A DNA stretch of 21,678 nucleotides, taken from OFTM382 sp964448185 (GTDB lineage Bacteria; Planctomycetota; Phycisphaerae; Phycisphaerales; UBA1924). The position numbers and the translations under genes were made by a program. Under the pieces are notes generated by a model, which was not told where the DNA came from, ran no database searches, and saw only the letters and a program-made list of their open reading frames with translations. The stretch lies in NCBI GenBank assembly GCA_964448185.1, contig CAYUVO010000039.1, forward strand, positions 1 to 21,678, written 5' to 3'. Below, piece by piece: positions 7,527 through 15,061 of the stretch (positions are counted from its first letter, which is position 1; the number at the start of each line of letters is the position of its first letter).

Positions 7527-10500
7527 ATGACGATCGATTCCACCGAACTGCTCGAACGACTGCGCACCTCGGCGTCGATCAAGACCCTTGCGCAATCGGT
7601 GCAGACCTCGGACCACGTCATCGCCAACGGCTCGGTGGGTTCCTCGACCCACTGGGTCGCTGCTGCCCTCGCGCGAATGTGTTCCAAGCCCGTCGTGCTG
7701 CTGGTAGCGCACCTCGATGACGCGGACAGTGCGCACGGGGATCTCGCGGCAGCCGGGGTCGAGGTGCTCAGCCTGCCGATGTTGGAAGTCGGCTTCGACG
7801 GCACGGTCGGGCTCGAAAGCCTCGCTCGCCGAGTCGCCACGCTCCGTGCTCTAGGCGAGATGAAGAACGATCAGCCTTGGATGTTGATCTGTTCGGTGCA
7901 AGCGGCGATGCAGCCCGTGCCCGCGCCCAAGGAACTCGCGGGCCTGATTCGCTCGTGCGAGGTGGGCCAGCGGATGGCGACCGATGAGCTGATGGAATGG
8001 CTCGCCCAAGCGGGGTACGAGCGGCGTCAGAGCGTCGAGCAGCCGGGGGACTTTGCGGTGCGCGGCGGGATTCTCGATCTTTTCCCGCCCGGCGTCGATC
8101 TGCCCGTTCGGCTCGACTTCTTCGGCGACGAGATCGAATCCATCCACGAGATCGACACCGAGACGCTGCGATCCGATCGCAGGCTCGATCGTGTTGATCT
8201 GGTATCGGTCAACGCGCACGACGACCGGGGCGGGTGCGTGTTCGATCAGCTCCCGGCTGGTGCGTTGGGAGTCATCGCTGAGACGGGCGAGGTCGTCGAG
8301 CAGGGGCGGGGGTTTTATGAACGGACGACCTCGGCTCGGGCGGTGCTCGGGCCGCCCGCAGTGTTGCAATCGCTCAAGGCTCGCGCCAGCGCGGTCGTCG
8401 AGGTCAATCAGTTTTCGCCGGGCTCTGCGAAGGCGAGCGGCCAGGTAGAGCTGCCCGTTGATGTGCTGCCCGAGTTTGATCGTGATGCAGCCACCGCGGT
8501 TCACGAGCTCGCCGAGCTGGCCCGGGTGGGCGACGTGTTGGCGTTGGCAACGACGCAGGCCGAGGCCACAAGGCTCGGGGAGATGATGGTCGCCACTCTG
8601 GGCGAACAACCCCAAAGCGTCCGTATCGGCGTGGGCATGATCGAGCGTGGGTTCGTGTGGGACGAGCTGCCCCGGCTCGCGGTCGTGCCCATCCACGAGG
8701 TCTTTCACCGCTACGACTCGCGGCTCGGTCGGGGCAAGGGCGAGAAGGGAAATGAAGGAAGGCGTGCGGGTTCGCGCACACTCGACGGCTTCTTGCAGAT
8801 CGCTCCGGGCGACATCGTGGTTCACGCCGAGCACGGGCTCGCGGAGTTTGTCGGGCTTGAAGTCATCACACCCACCGCTCGCAGGGGCACGGATCGGCCC
8901 GACCCGCAGGAATACATGACGCTTCAGTTTGGGGGCAACTCGAGGCTGCATGTGCCGTGCGCACAGATTGATCTCGTCCAGCGATACGTCGGTGGCGGCA
9001 GTGGGGGTAAAGGCAAGAGCAGGCCGAGGCTCAGTGTGCTCGGCGGCAAACGCTGGCAGCAGCAAAAAGAGAAGGCTGCACAGGGCGTCAAGGATCTCGC
9101 AGCCGAGCTGCTCAGAGTGCGCGCAGCACGCGAAGCCATGCCGGGATTCCGTTACCCACAAGACGGCAAGTGGCAAGGAGCCTTCGAGGACGAGTTCCCG
9201 TTTCAGGAAACCGAGGACCAGCTCACCGCGATGGCGCAGATCAAACGCGACATGCAGAGCCCGCGTCCGATGGATCGGCTGCTCTGTGGCGACGTAGGGT
9301 TCGGCAAGACCGAGCTTGCGGTGCGGGCCGCGTTCAAGGCGTGCGAAGCGGGCAAACAGGCAGCGATCCTCGTGCCCACGACGGTGCTCGCGGAGCAGCA
9401 CGAACGGACGTTCGCTGCGCGCATGGCTGACTACCCGTTCCGTGTCGCGTCGATTAGCCGGTTCAAGACCCCCAAGCAGGTCAACCATGTGCTCGCGGGT
9501 TTGCGGCGCGGCGAGGTCGATGTCATCATCGGCACGCACCGCCTGCTCTCCAAGGACGTGCGGTTCAACGATCTTGGGCTCGTCGTCATCGACGAGGAAC
9601 AACGCTTCGGCGTCGAACACAAAGAACGCCTCTTGCAGTTTCGCATGACTGTTGACGTGCTCACGCTCAGCGCTACGCCCATCCCGCGCACGCTCAACAT
9701 GGCGATGATGGGCTTGCGGGACATCAGTTCGCTCACGACGCCGCCCTCGGATCGCCGGGCGATTGTGACCGATGTGGTGTCGTACAATCTCAAACGCATC
9801 GAGCAGGCGATCGCCCGCGAGCTTTCGCGCGAGGGGCAGGTGTACGTTGTTCACAACCGCGTCCACAACATTCACTCGGTCGCCGAGCGGATCAGCGCGT
9901 TGGCACCGGGCGCCAAAGTGGTGGTGGGCCACGGGCAGATGCCTCCCTCCGAGCTCGAAGACGTGATGCTCACGTTCATCCGGCGTCAGGCCGACATCCT
10001 GGTTTCGACGACGATCATCGAGAGCGGGATCGACATCCCGACCGCGAACACGATGATTATCTTTGACGCCGATCGTTTTGGGCTCTCTGAGTTGCACCAG
10101 CTTCGAGGTCGGGTGGGTCGCAGCAAGCACCGGGCGTATTGCTATCTCGTGCTGCCCGAGGAGCGTCCGATTCGTGACATCGCGCGTCGGCGATTGGCAG
10201 CTCTCGAAGAACACGCAGCACTCGGCGCAGGCTTTCAGATCGCGATGCGTGATCTTGAGATCCGCGGCGCGGGAGATATTCTTGGGGCCGAGCAATCCGG
10301 GCATATCGCAGCTGTGGGCTACGACATGTTCTGTCGCCTGCTCGAACGCACGGTCCATGAGCTGCGCAACGAGACGCCTAAGCCCATCGCGAGTGCTACG
10401 ACGCTTGATCTTGGCATCGCGGGCATGATCCCTCGGGCATATATCCCGTCAGACCAACGGCGGATGGATGCGTACCGCCGCCTGGCCACCGCGGGCAACC

Positions 10501-10859
10501 GCGCCGAGATCGAGGCCGTCGCCTCCGACCTCACCGATGCGTATGGCGAACACCCCGAGCCCGTCCGCCGATTGATCTCACTCGCCGAGTTGCGTGTCCT
10601 CGCAGCCACTCTCTTTGCACGGTCCATGGCCCGCCGCGACCGCGACGTAGTGATCCGCACCGACAAGCCCGCTTCGATCGTCGCAGCGCTCAGCGGTGCA
10701 AAGGGCACCGTGCGCGCACTCGATCCCAAGAGCAACGAGCAGTTGTGCGAGGTGTACTACCGCCCGCCCGAGGGGTACATGGACGACCCGGTGTCGCTGG
10801 TTCGAGTGCTCGTCGCGACGCTCGCTCGCGCGGTCGAGCCCGCGTCAGTTACGGCTTGA
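7527..10859 (+). CDS. mfd: Transcription-repair coupling factor
   Basis: Mfd removes RNA polymerase stalled at DNA lesions and recruits UvrA. The protein has 1110 residues, near the usual size of about 1150. Domains in order: a UvrB-like N-terminal module (GDFAVRGGILDLFPPG near 174-190), a charged linker (about 405-415), a CarD-like polymerase-interaction domain (APGDIVVHAEHGLAEFVGLE from about 426), the superfamily 2 translocase with Walker A GDVGFGKT at 589-596 and DEEQ at 689-692, then SATPIPRTLNMA, ESGIDIPTANTMI and the QLRGRVGRSKHRAYCYL motif VI to TRG region. A C-terminal regulatory domain follows from about 960. All key motifs look intact. Its last 11 bases overlap the end of the opposite-strand methyltransferase gene. 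Confidence 0.97.
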   Translation: MTIDSTELLERLRTSASIKTLAQSVQTSDHVIANGSVGSSTHWVAAALARMCSKPVVLLVAHLDDADSAHGDLAAAGVEVLSLPMLEVGFDGTVGLESLARRVATLRALGEMKNDQPWMLICSVQAAMQPVPAPKELAGLIRSCEVGQRMATDELMEWLAQAGYERRQSVEQPGDFAVRGGILDLFPPGVDLPVRLDFFGDEIESIHEIDTETLRSDRRLDRVDLVSVNAHDDRGGCVFDQLPAGALGVIAETGEVVEQGRGFYERTTSARAVLGPPAVLQSLKARASAVVEVNQFSPGSAKASGQVELPVDVLPEFDRDAATAVHELAELARVGDVLALATTQAEATRLGEMMVATLGEQPQSVRIGVGMIERGFVWDELPRLAVVPIHEVFHRYDSRLGRGKGEKGNEGRRAGSRTLDGFLQIAPGDIVVHAEHGLAEFVGLEVITPTARRGTDRPDPQEYMTLQFGGNSRLHVPCAQIDLVQRYVGGGSGGKGKSRPRLSVLGGKRWQQQKEKAAQGVKDLAAELLRVRAAREAMPGFRYPQDGKWQGAFEDEFPFQETEDQLTAMAQIKRDMQSPRPMDRLLCGDVGFGKTELAVRAAFKACEAGKQAAILVPTTVLAEQHERTFAARMADYPFRVASISRFKTPKQVNHVLAGLRRGEVDVIIGTHRLLSKDVRFNDLGLVVIDEEQRFGVEHKERLLQFRMTVDVLTLSATPIPRTLNMAMMGLRDISSLTTPPSDRRAIVTDVVSYNLKRIEQAIARELSREGQVYVVHNRVHNIHSVAERISALAPGAKVVVGHGQMPPSELEDVMLTFIRRQADILVSTTIIESGIDIPTANTMIIFDADRFGLSELHQLRGRVGRSKHRAYCYLVLPEERPIRDIARRRLAALEEHAALGAGFQIAMRDLEIRGAGDILGAEQSGHIAAVGYDMFCRLLERTVHELRNETPKPIASATTLDLGIAGMIPRAYIPSDQRRMDAYRRLATAGNRAEIEAVASDLTDAYGEHPEPVRRLISLAELRVLAATLFARSMARRDRDVVIRTDKPASIVAALSGAKGTVRALDPKSNEQLCEVYYRPPEGYMDDPVSLVRVLVATLARAVEPASVTA

Positions 10860-11757
10860 CGAGCAACGCACGAAGCTGGCCAAAGGCGTTCGGGTGGCTG
10901 TGAGCATCCCAGACGTCGGCCTTGACGATCTCAAGCCCGGCCTTGGAGAGCATGTCTCTTGCCGAGGCCTCGGTGAACGGGTGCGGGTGGAGGTGGTCTT
11001 TGTGGTGCATCAGATCGACCAGCAGCCAGAGGTGGCCGCCTGGGACCAGAAGCCGATGAATCTCGCCGAGCACTTTCCACGGATCCATCACATGGTCGAG
11101 ACAGTTTTCCGCGATCACGAGATCAATCGTGCCCCCCGGCAGCGGGATGGCTTCGCCCGGTGCCGAGATATGCACCACGCGGTCGTTCTCGCTCGGCAGT
11201 AATCCCTCGGCGGCGTACCCCTCGGCGAGCGGATCGGCTGCGACCGCCGATTTCCAACGGGTTTCGCTGACTGCGGGGTGGGGGCCGCCCCCGATTTCGA
11301 GCACGCGGCGTTGAGCACACCAATCGGCGAGTGGTCCGGTGATCGGTTCGCCCGGAGCAAATGCTCTGTCGAGCCCGAGCCGGCCGCCGAGCTCGTAGAG
11401 CCGAGTCCGCTGCCAGCGTCCGAAGACCTCGTGCAACTCGCCCTCGAAGGAGGGCTCGGTGCCCGCACCTACTCGCTGCCAGTAGGTCAGTTCGTCGTGG
11501 TACTTGGTGGTGAGGTCTGGTCGGGGCTTGGCGTCGCGCCCGATGGCTGCACCGCTGGCGAGATCGCCACGCCACACCGAGAGTGGGTCGGGCACGATCG
11601 GCGGGTGAGAAAGCTGGTGGGCGATGGCATCGAGCCGGGCCGCTGCGGGCGAGGCTCCGGCACGAAAGAACCTCGAAAGCAGTGGGGGCGTACTGGAATG
11701 AGCGACTTGTTCGGCAGGCTCGGCGTGTTGGGATGCGGTGGTGTTCACGGGGGACAT
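10849..11757 (-). CDS. Class I SAM-dependent methyltransferase
   Basis: The protein has 302 residues from the ATG at 11757. The SAM-binding motif I is VLEIGGGPHP at about 152-161, followed by an acidic strand-2 equivalent and IDLVIAENCLDHVMDPWKVLGEIHRLLVPGGHLWLLVD, the usual motif II to III region of methyltransferase family 11 proteins. The substrate cannot be read from the sequence. A polar N-terminal stretch of about 70 residues precedes the domain. The start is uncertain: neither this ATG nor one 12 codons upstream (11793) has a clear ribosome-binding site. The reading frame stays open upstream across phoU on the opposite strand, but that part is a shadow. The gene converges on mfd with an 11-bp overlap and diverges from phoU. 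Confidence 0.85.
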   Translation of the reverse strand: MSPVNTTASQHAEPAEQVAHSSTPPLLSRFFRAGASPAAARLDAIAHQLSHPPIVPDPLSVWRGDLASGAAIGRDAKPRPDLTTKYHDELTYWQRVGAGTEPSFEGELHEVFGRWQRTRLYELGGRLGLDRAFAPGEPITGPLADWCAQRRVLEIGGGPHPAVSETRWKSAVAADPLAEGYAAEGLLPSENDRVVHISAPGEAIPLPGGTIDLVIAENCLDHVMDPWKVLGEIHRLLVPGGHLWLLVDLMHHKDHLHPHPFTEASARDMLSKAGLEIVKADVWDAHSHPNAFGQLRALLVKP

Positions 11758-11821
11758 GGTAGAGAACCCAATGAAGCTGGACGACGGGGGCATTTGCAAG
11801 CTCTCTGGAACGTGTGCAAAG

Positions 11822-11841
11822 AGTCTGTTGTAGACTAGAAT
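11822..11841 (+). promoter_or_regulatory. Short palindrome next to a possible -10 box upstream of phoU
   Basis: The 144-bp gap between the methyltransferase and phoU holds AGTCT-gttgt-AGACT (11822-11836), directly joined to TAGAAT (11836-11841), a possible -10 hexamer. I find no convincing -35 at the right spacing. It could be an operator over a weak promoter, or chance. No Pho-box-like repeat is visible. Confidence 0.25.
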
Positions 11842-11901
11842 GAGTGTTGCAAGCGGTGGGCTCGATGCCCAAGACCGCGATCCCACGAGAGGAAAGATCA
11901 C

Positions 11902-12678
11902 ATGGGCTCTCCGGAGTTGTTCCAACCAAGCCGAGGCCATCCCAAGCACCGCGACATGCTCGACAAGCTGCTCGCGGGCGTCCAGCGGAGCCTGCTGCGA
12001 GAGGCGAGCCTTGCGTTCGGCATGCTCGAGAACGCGATCGAGCTGTTGTGGACGCTCGATGTGGATGCGGCCCAGGCGCTCCGCAGGCGAGACGACAAAG
12101 TTGATGCTCAAGAAGTCAAGATCGAGCAGGCGTGCATCCAGCTCATCGCGCTCCAACAGCCCATGGCCCGGGATCTGCGATTGGTCTCGTTTGCGCTGCG
12201 GGTCAACGCTGACTTCGAGCGGGTTGCAGACCATGCGTGTTCGCTGGCCAAAGTGGTCATCATGATGAACAAGTACGGGCTCAAGCCGAGCTGGCCCACC
12301 GCGTTTGTGGAGCTTGCCGAGCGGGTGCCGTTGGTCACGCAGAGGCTGCTGCGATCGGTGGTCGATGAAGACATGAAGCTCGCCCGCGAGATCATCAAGG
12401 ACGACAAGATCATCGATCGGCTCCATGACCGGGTGTTTGAGGAGACGATCGAGCTGATGCATCGTGAGCCCGAGCATCCCGAGCTTGGGCTGTTGATTCA
12501 TCGTGCGACGCGAGAGCTCGAACGGGTTGCGGACCTGATGGGTTCGGTCGCCGAGTCGGTGGTGTATCTGGGTTCGGGCGAGATTGTTCGCCACAGCAAG
12601 CGTCTGGCGCGTGCGGCTGCGGTGTTGCAGGCCGCCAAGGAAGGCAGACGCGCACCGCATCTCAAGCCCGGTGAATAA
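11902..12678 (+). CDS. phoU: PhoU-like phosphate uptake regulator
   Basis: The protein has 258 residues, slightly longer than most PhoU proteins. It is all-helical, with two related three-helix units. Each carries the family metal-binding signature: DFERVAD at 104-110 and ELERVAD at 205-211. PhoU acts in the cytoplasm between the PstSCAB phosphate transporter and the PhoR kinase, restraining uptake and signalling when phosphate is sufficient. GAGAGGA about 8 bases upstream supports the ATG. No pst, phoB or phoR gene is in the window, so it stands alone here. It is divergent from the methyltransferase and convergent with the small lipoprotein gene, 58 bp away. Confidence 0.9.
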   Translation: MGSPELFQPSRGHPKHRDMLDKLLAGVQRSLLREASLAFGMLENAIELLWTLDVDAAQALRRRDDKVDAQEVKIEQACIQLIALQQPMARDLRLVSFALRVNADFERVADHACSLAKVVIMMNKYGLKPSWPTAFVELAERVPLVTQRLLRSVVDEDMKLAREIIKDDKIIDRLHDRVFEETIELMHREPEHPELGLLIHRATRELERVADLMGSVAESVVYLGSGEIVRHSKRLARAAAVLQAAKEGRRAPHLKPGE

Positions 12679-12736
12679 ACCGGCCAAATATAAGACCGGT
12701 CAAGAGAGAGAATGGAAAGTCAGCCGATCGGCGTCT

Positions 12737-12997
12737 TTATTCGATGACGCCCGCGTATCGAAGCTCAGCGTGCGCGCGGCTCGCCACGATCGCTCCACGC
12801 TCGAACATAGAACGTCCCAGCGCATCGCCCGCGACGAGGGTCGAGCTGCCCGTGTTGGAGGTGTAGCTGGGTTGGTAAACGAGTGTGCCGGTGGGTGAGG
12901 CGGAGGCCGACCCGGACGAGGCGCACCCCACGAGAGCGGAGCCGCAGGCTCCAAGAGCAGCGATCGAGAGCACGATTCGAGTAGTTTGACGACGCAT
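12737..12997 (-). CDS. Small predicted lipoprotein
   Basis: The protein has 86 residues. MRRQTTRIVLSIAALGACG gives a charged start and hydrophobic core of a lipoprotein signal. The lipobox LVGC places the lipidated cysteine at residue 25; an earlier Cys at 18 (LGAC) is a weaker candidate. The mature part of about 60 residues is Ser/Thr/Gly-rich at first and ends RAHAELRYAGVIE. I recognise no family. No strong ribosome-binding site precedes the ATG, and a hairpin (13018-13042) lies in the presumed leader. The signal sequence is the main reason to call it a real gene. Confidence 0.7.
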   Translation of the reverse strand: MRRQTTRIVLSIAALGACGSALVGCASSGSASASPTGTLVYQPSYTSNTGSSTLVAGDALGRSMFERGAIVASRAHAELRYAGVIE

Positions 12998-13017
12998 GGC
13001 GTTGGCTTTCGGCAGGC

Positions 13018-13042
13018 GACCCGGCCCCGGATGGGCCCGGTC
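13018..13042 (-). promoter_or_regulatory. Hairpin in the leader of the lipoprotein gene
   Basis: Arms of 10 bases (GACCCGGCCC and GGGCCCGGTC) pair with one mismatch around a 5-base loop, 21-45 bases upstream of the lipoprotein start. No T tract follows on either strand, so a terminator is unlikely. It might shape translation of the small gene. Confidence 0.35.
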
Positions 13043-13226
13043 TGGTCAAGAAAGACTTTCGCTTCTGCGGCGTCCCACACGGAACGCGGTTGGCTAAGTA
13101 CAGCTTCGGCATTCAGAGGTCAGAGTCTCAACGTCTTGAGGTGTCACGGGTTGCGACTTGTTTGGATCGGACCAGCCAAGCGGTGCAGGCCGTCAAAACG
13201 ACCGATTTCTTGGTCCGAAGACCCGA

Positions 13227-13255
13227 TTGGCTATGTGGCTCTCGGACGTTATGAT
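13227..13255 (+). promoter_or_regulatory. Sigma70-like promoter ahead of the type VI-like cluster
   Basis: TTGGCT (13227-13232) and TATGAT (13250-13255) are separated by exactly 17 bp. The -35 matches the consensus at 4 of 6 positions and the -10 at 5 of 6. Transcription would begin near 13262, leaving a leader of about 85 bases with a 6-bp GGTA-loop hairpin before the GTG at 13347. Confidence 0.45.
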
Positions 13256-13346
13256 CTCGATCTATCGGGCGAAACCCCGGGTACGGGGTCTGGCGGCCTT
13301 CTACGCCACTGGACCCGGACGTGATTTGATGAAAAGGAGCGTGGCC

Positions 13347-14183
13347 GTGAGCACGCAAGAGCATGGTGGTTCTGGACAATCTCCCGTTGAGTTGGCTCGT
13401 TCATTGGCGGGGGCGTGGAGTAATCTCTCGGGCGAAGACCGCCGGGCGTGTGCTGCTGCGCTCAAAGAAGGCGGGGTCAAGACCGAGGCCGAGCCTGCTT
13501 CGATGGCTCCTGCGCCGGGTGCTGGCGATGGCGGGGTTGAGGAACTCAGCCGAAGACTCGCGGAACTCTCCGCGGTGCTCTCGCCTGATGAGCGTGCGAC
13601 GCTCGAAAGCAAGCTCCGCAAGTCGGGCGTGTTCAAGATGCCCAGCGGCTCGGGGAGCCAGAGTGGAAGCTGGACCCTCAAAGCAGCACACTCGGACTTC
13701 TTCCGGGAGTTTTTCGCCTCGCAAGAGGGCACTGAGCTTGACGGCCCGAGGCTCAGCGAGTTGTCAGCCGCATTGGCAGGCCTTGCGCACAGCCTCGACC
13801 AGCTCAGTTGGAGCACCTGGAAACGGATCGCGCCCCGCAGCGAGATGCGCCGGGGTGAACCCCTGGGCAGGCTCATCGGCGAATATGCCTCGGGGCAGGC
13901 GGGTGATCTTGAGACCATCAAGAACGAGATCGAACGGCTGCGCCAGCTCGTAGGCGCGTTGGTGTCGGCGATGGCACAGGTGGGCAGCTTCGCGCACCGC
14001 AAGCTCGGCGAGCTCTCGCCGGGCTTGATCGAATCGAGTGTGGGCGAGCAAGGGGATAAAGCGTGCTGGAAGCGGTATAAAGAGATCGTGGGCACGTTCG
14101 ATGAGGACGAGCTTGAGGCGGACATTCTTTCTTCGATCGTGGATTATGCCGAGGCAATGCTGCGCGATGTGATGAGCAAGTAG
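13347..14183 (+). CDS. Helical protein resembling the TagH C-terminal region
   Basis: The protein has 278 residues. AAAGGAG at 13333-13339 sits 7 bases before the GTG at 13347, which decides this start over an upstream ATG at 13329. The N-terminal third is helical and Ala/Glu-rich with a low-complexity linker (about 44-64) and a coiled-coil-like stretch (64-92). The last 80 residues (IKNEIERLRQLVGALVSAM, then LSPGLIES and CWKRYKEIVG) recall the C-terminal domain of type VI FHA proteins (TagH): a helix, an L-x-P-x-x-I-E element, then W-x-x-Y before the last helix. There is no FHA domain. The resemblance is by eye and weak. It is the first gene of the cluster, which supports a role in the complex. 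No signal peptide or membrane helix is visible. Confidence 0.6.
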   Translation: MSTQEHGGSGQSPVELARSLAGAWSNLSGEDRRACAAALKEGGVKTEAEPASMAPAPGAGDGGVEELSRRLAELSAVLSPDERATLESKLRKSGVFKMPSGSGSQSGSWTLKAAHSDFFREFFASQEGTELDGPRLSELSAALAGLAHSLDQLSWSTWKRIAPRSEMRRGEPLGRLIGEYASGQAGDLETIKNEIERLRQLVGALVSAMAQVGSFAHRKLGELSPGLIESSVGEQGDKACWKRYKEIVGTFDEDELEADILSSIVDYAEAMLRDVMSK

Positions 14184-14188
14184 TAAGC

Positions 14189-14206
14189 CCTGCGTCGGCA
14201 CGCAGG
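14189..14206 (+). promoter_or_regulatory. Perfect 7-bp hairpin between the first cluster gene and tssL
   Basis: CCTGCGT-CGGC-ACGCAGG begins 6 bases after the stop codon of the preceding gene. The stem is perfect and the loop is four bases. No T tract follows, so it is not a standard terminator. It could mark transcript processing or partial attenuation before tssL. Confidence 0.45.
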
Positions 14207-14283
14207 TGGATGCGGCGAATGAGTGCCGTGATTGGATGCAGTGATCCGGGGCGGACGAGCCGCGGGCACGGAAGGATTGGTTG

Positions 14284-14958
14284 ATGAAGCTCGTGGACCT
14301 GACCGAACCGTTCTTTCAGTACTGCTGTCGGCTCAACCGGTCGGCTCGCAAGGGCACGCCCCCGCCCGAAGAAGTCGTGCGGGTGGAGTTTCAGCAGCAC
14401 CTCGAGAAGATGCGGCAACAATCGTCACAGATGGGCGGCACGACGAACGCGGACTATCAGCGGGTCGAGCCGGCGCTGATTCTGTTTGCGGATTCGCTCA
14501 TTCGTGAGAGTGCCTTGCCGTTCGCTGCGACGTGGCAACCCATGGCGCTCGAAGTTGCAGGGCTCGAGAGCGACCAGGTGTTCTTTGATCTCGCGGATGC
14601 GGCGCTCGGCGATCAGAGCCCGTCGGCGACCGAGGTGCTCGCGGTGCTGTTTACCTGCCTTGGGCTCGGGTTTAGCGGCGGGCAGCGTCCCGATGCGCTG
14701 CGTTCAAAGATGACCGAGATGTCCGCCCGGCTTCGGTCGGTGATGGATACCGATGCCGAGCCAAGGATTTGTCCCGAGGCGTACGAGAACGTGGACCAGA
14801 CCAACTACGTCGAGCCCCCAGCACGGATTGTGGGCGGGGTGCTGATCGCGCTTGTTGGGCTGACGGTGGTGCTGCTCGGCGCCAATGTGTTCTTGTTTCT
14901 TTCGAGTTCCAAGTCGCTCGAAACGACGCTCGAAGAGATCCGTGCGATTGCAGATTGA
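14284..14958 (+). CDS. tssL: DotU/TssL-like inner-membrane protein
   Basis: The protein has 224 residues. GAAGGA at 14271-14276 with 7-base spacing selects the ATG at 14284. It has a cytoplasmic DotU-type helical domain followed by one C-terminal membrane helix (182-206) and a short outer tail of about 18 residues. DotU features visible: FADSLIRES at 68-76 in the place of the usual aspartate-glutamate motif, a Trp-containing helix (WQPMAL), FFDLADAAL at 100-108, and ATEVLAVLFTCLGLGFSGGQR at 115-135, matching the family's LE-x-LGF pattern. In type VI and IVB systems DotU/TssL binds IcmF/TssM in the inner membrane. The tssM-like gene follows after 103 bp, which strongly supports the call. No peptidoglycan-binding domain is fused. 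Confidence 0.85.
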   Translation: MKLVDLTEPFFQYCCRLNRSARKGTPPPEEVVRVEFQQHLEKMRQQSSQMGGTTNADYQRVEPALILFADSLIRESALPFAATWQPMALEVAGLESDQVFFDLADAALGDQSPSATEVLAVLFTCLGLGFSGGQRPDALRSKMTEMSARLRSVMDTDAEPRICPEAYENVDQTNYVEPPARIVGGVLIALVGLTVVLLGANVFLFLSSSKSLETTLEEIRAIAD

Positions 14959-15061
14959 CCGATTGAGAGCAGCCGCGATGGCTGAGTGATGATGAACTCG
15001 GGGCCTGCAGCGATGGCGAACGAGCCCGCAGCACGAACCCCCACAGAAGGGATGTCGCGCG

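Larger units (their letters stand above)
12998..13346. other. 349-bp divergent intergenic region
   Basis: This gap separates the lipoprotein gene (minus) from the type VI-like cluster (plus). It holds the leader hairpin at 13018-13042, a sigma70-like promoter at 13227-13255 and a small hairpin at 13274-13289 (ACCCCG-GGTA-CGGGGT). Open frames crossing it lack start signals and look non-coding. Confidence 0.6.

Noticed and set aside
7851..10358. 835-codon open frame on the minus strand across mfd
   Set aside because: It is exactly antisense to a well-supported mfd, is rich in His, Arg and Pro as expected of a GC-rich shadow frame, and shows no family motif.
11758..12687. Upstream extension of the methyltransferase frame antisense to phoU
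   Set aside because: The added 310 residues lie opposite phoU and the divergent promoter region and resemble no protein. The methyltransferase needs only the part from about 11757.
12679..12700. Possible terminator after phoU (ACCGG...CCGGT)
   Set aside because: The stem is only 5 bp with a 12-base loop and no T tract.
13158..13346. Longer N-terminus for the first type VI-like cluster gene
   Set aside because: The added codons cover the TATGAT promoter and leader hairpin, and the ribosome-binding site AAAGGAG points to the GTG at 13347.
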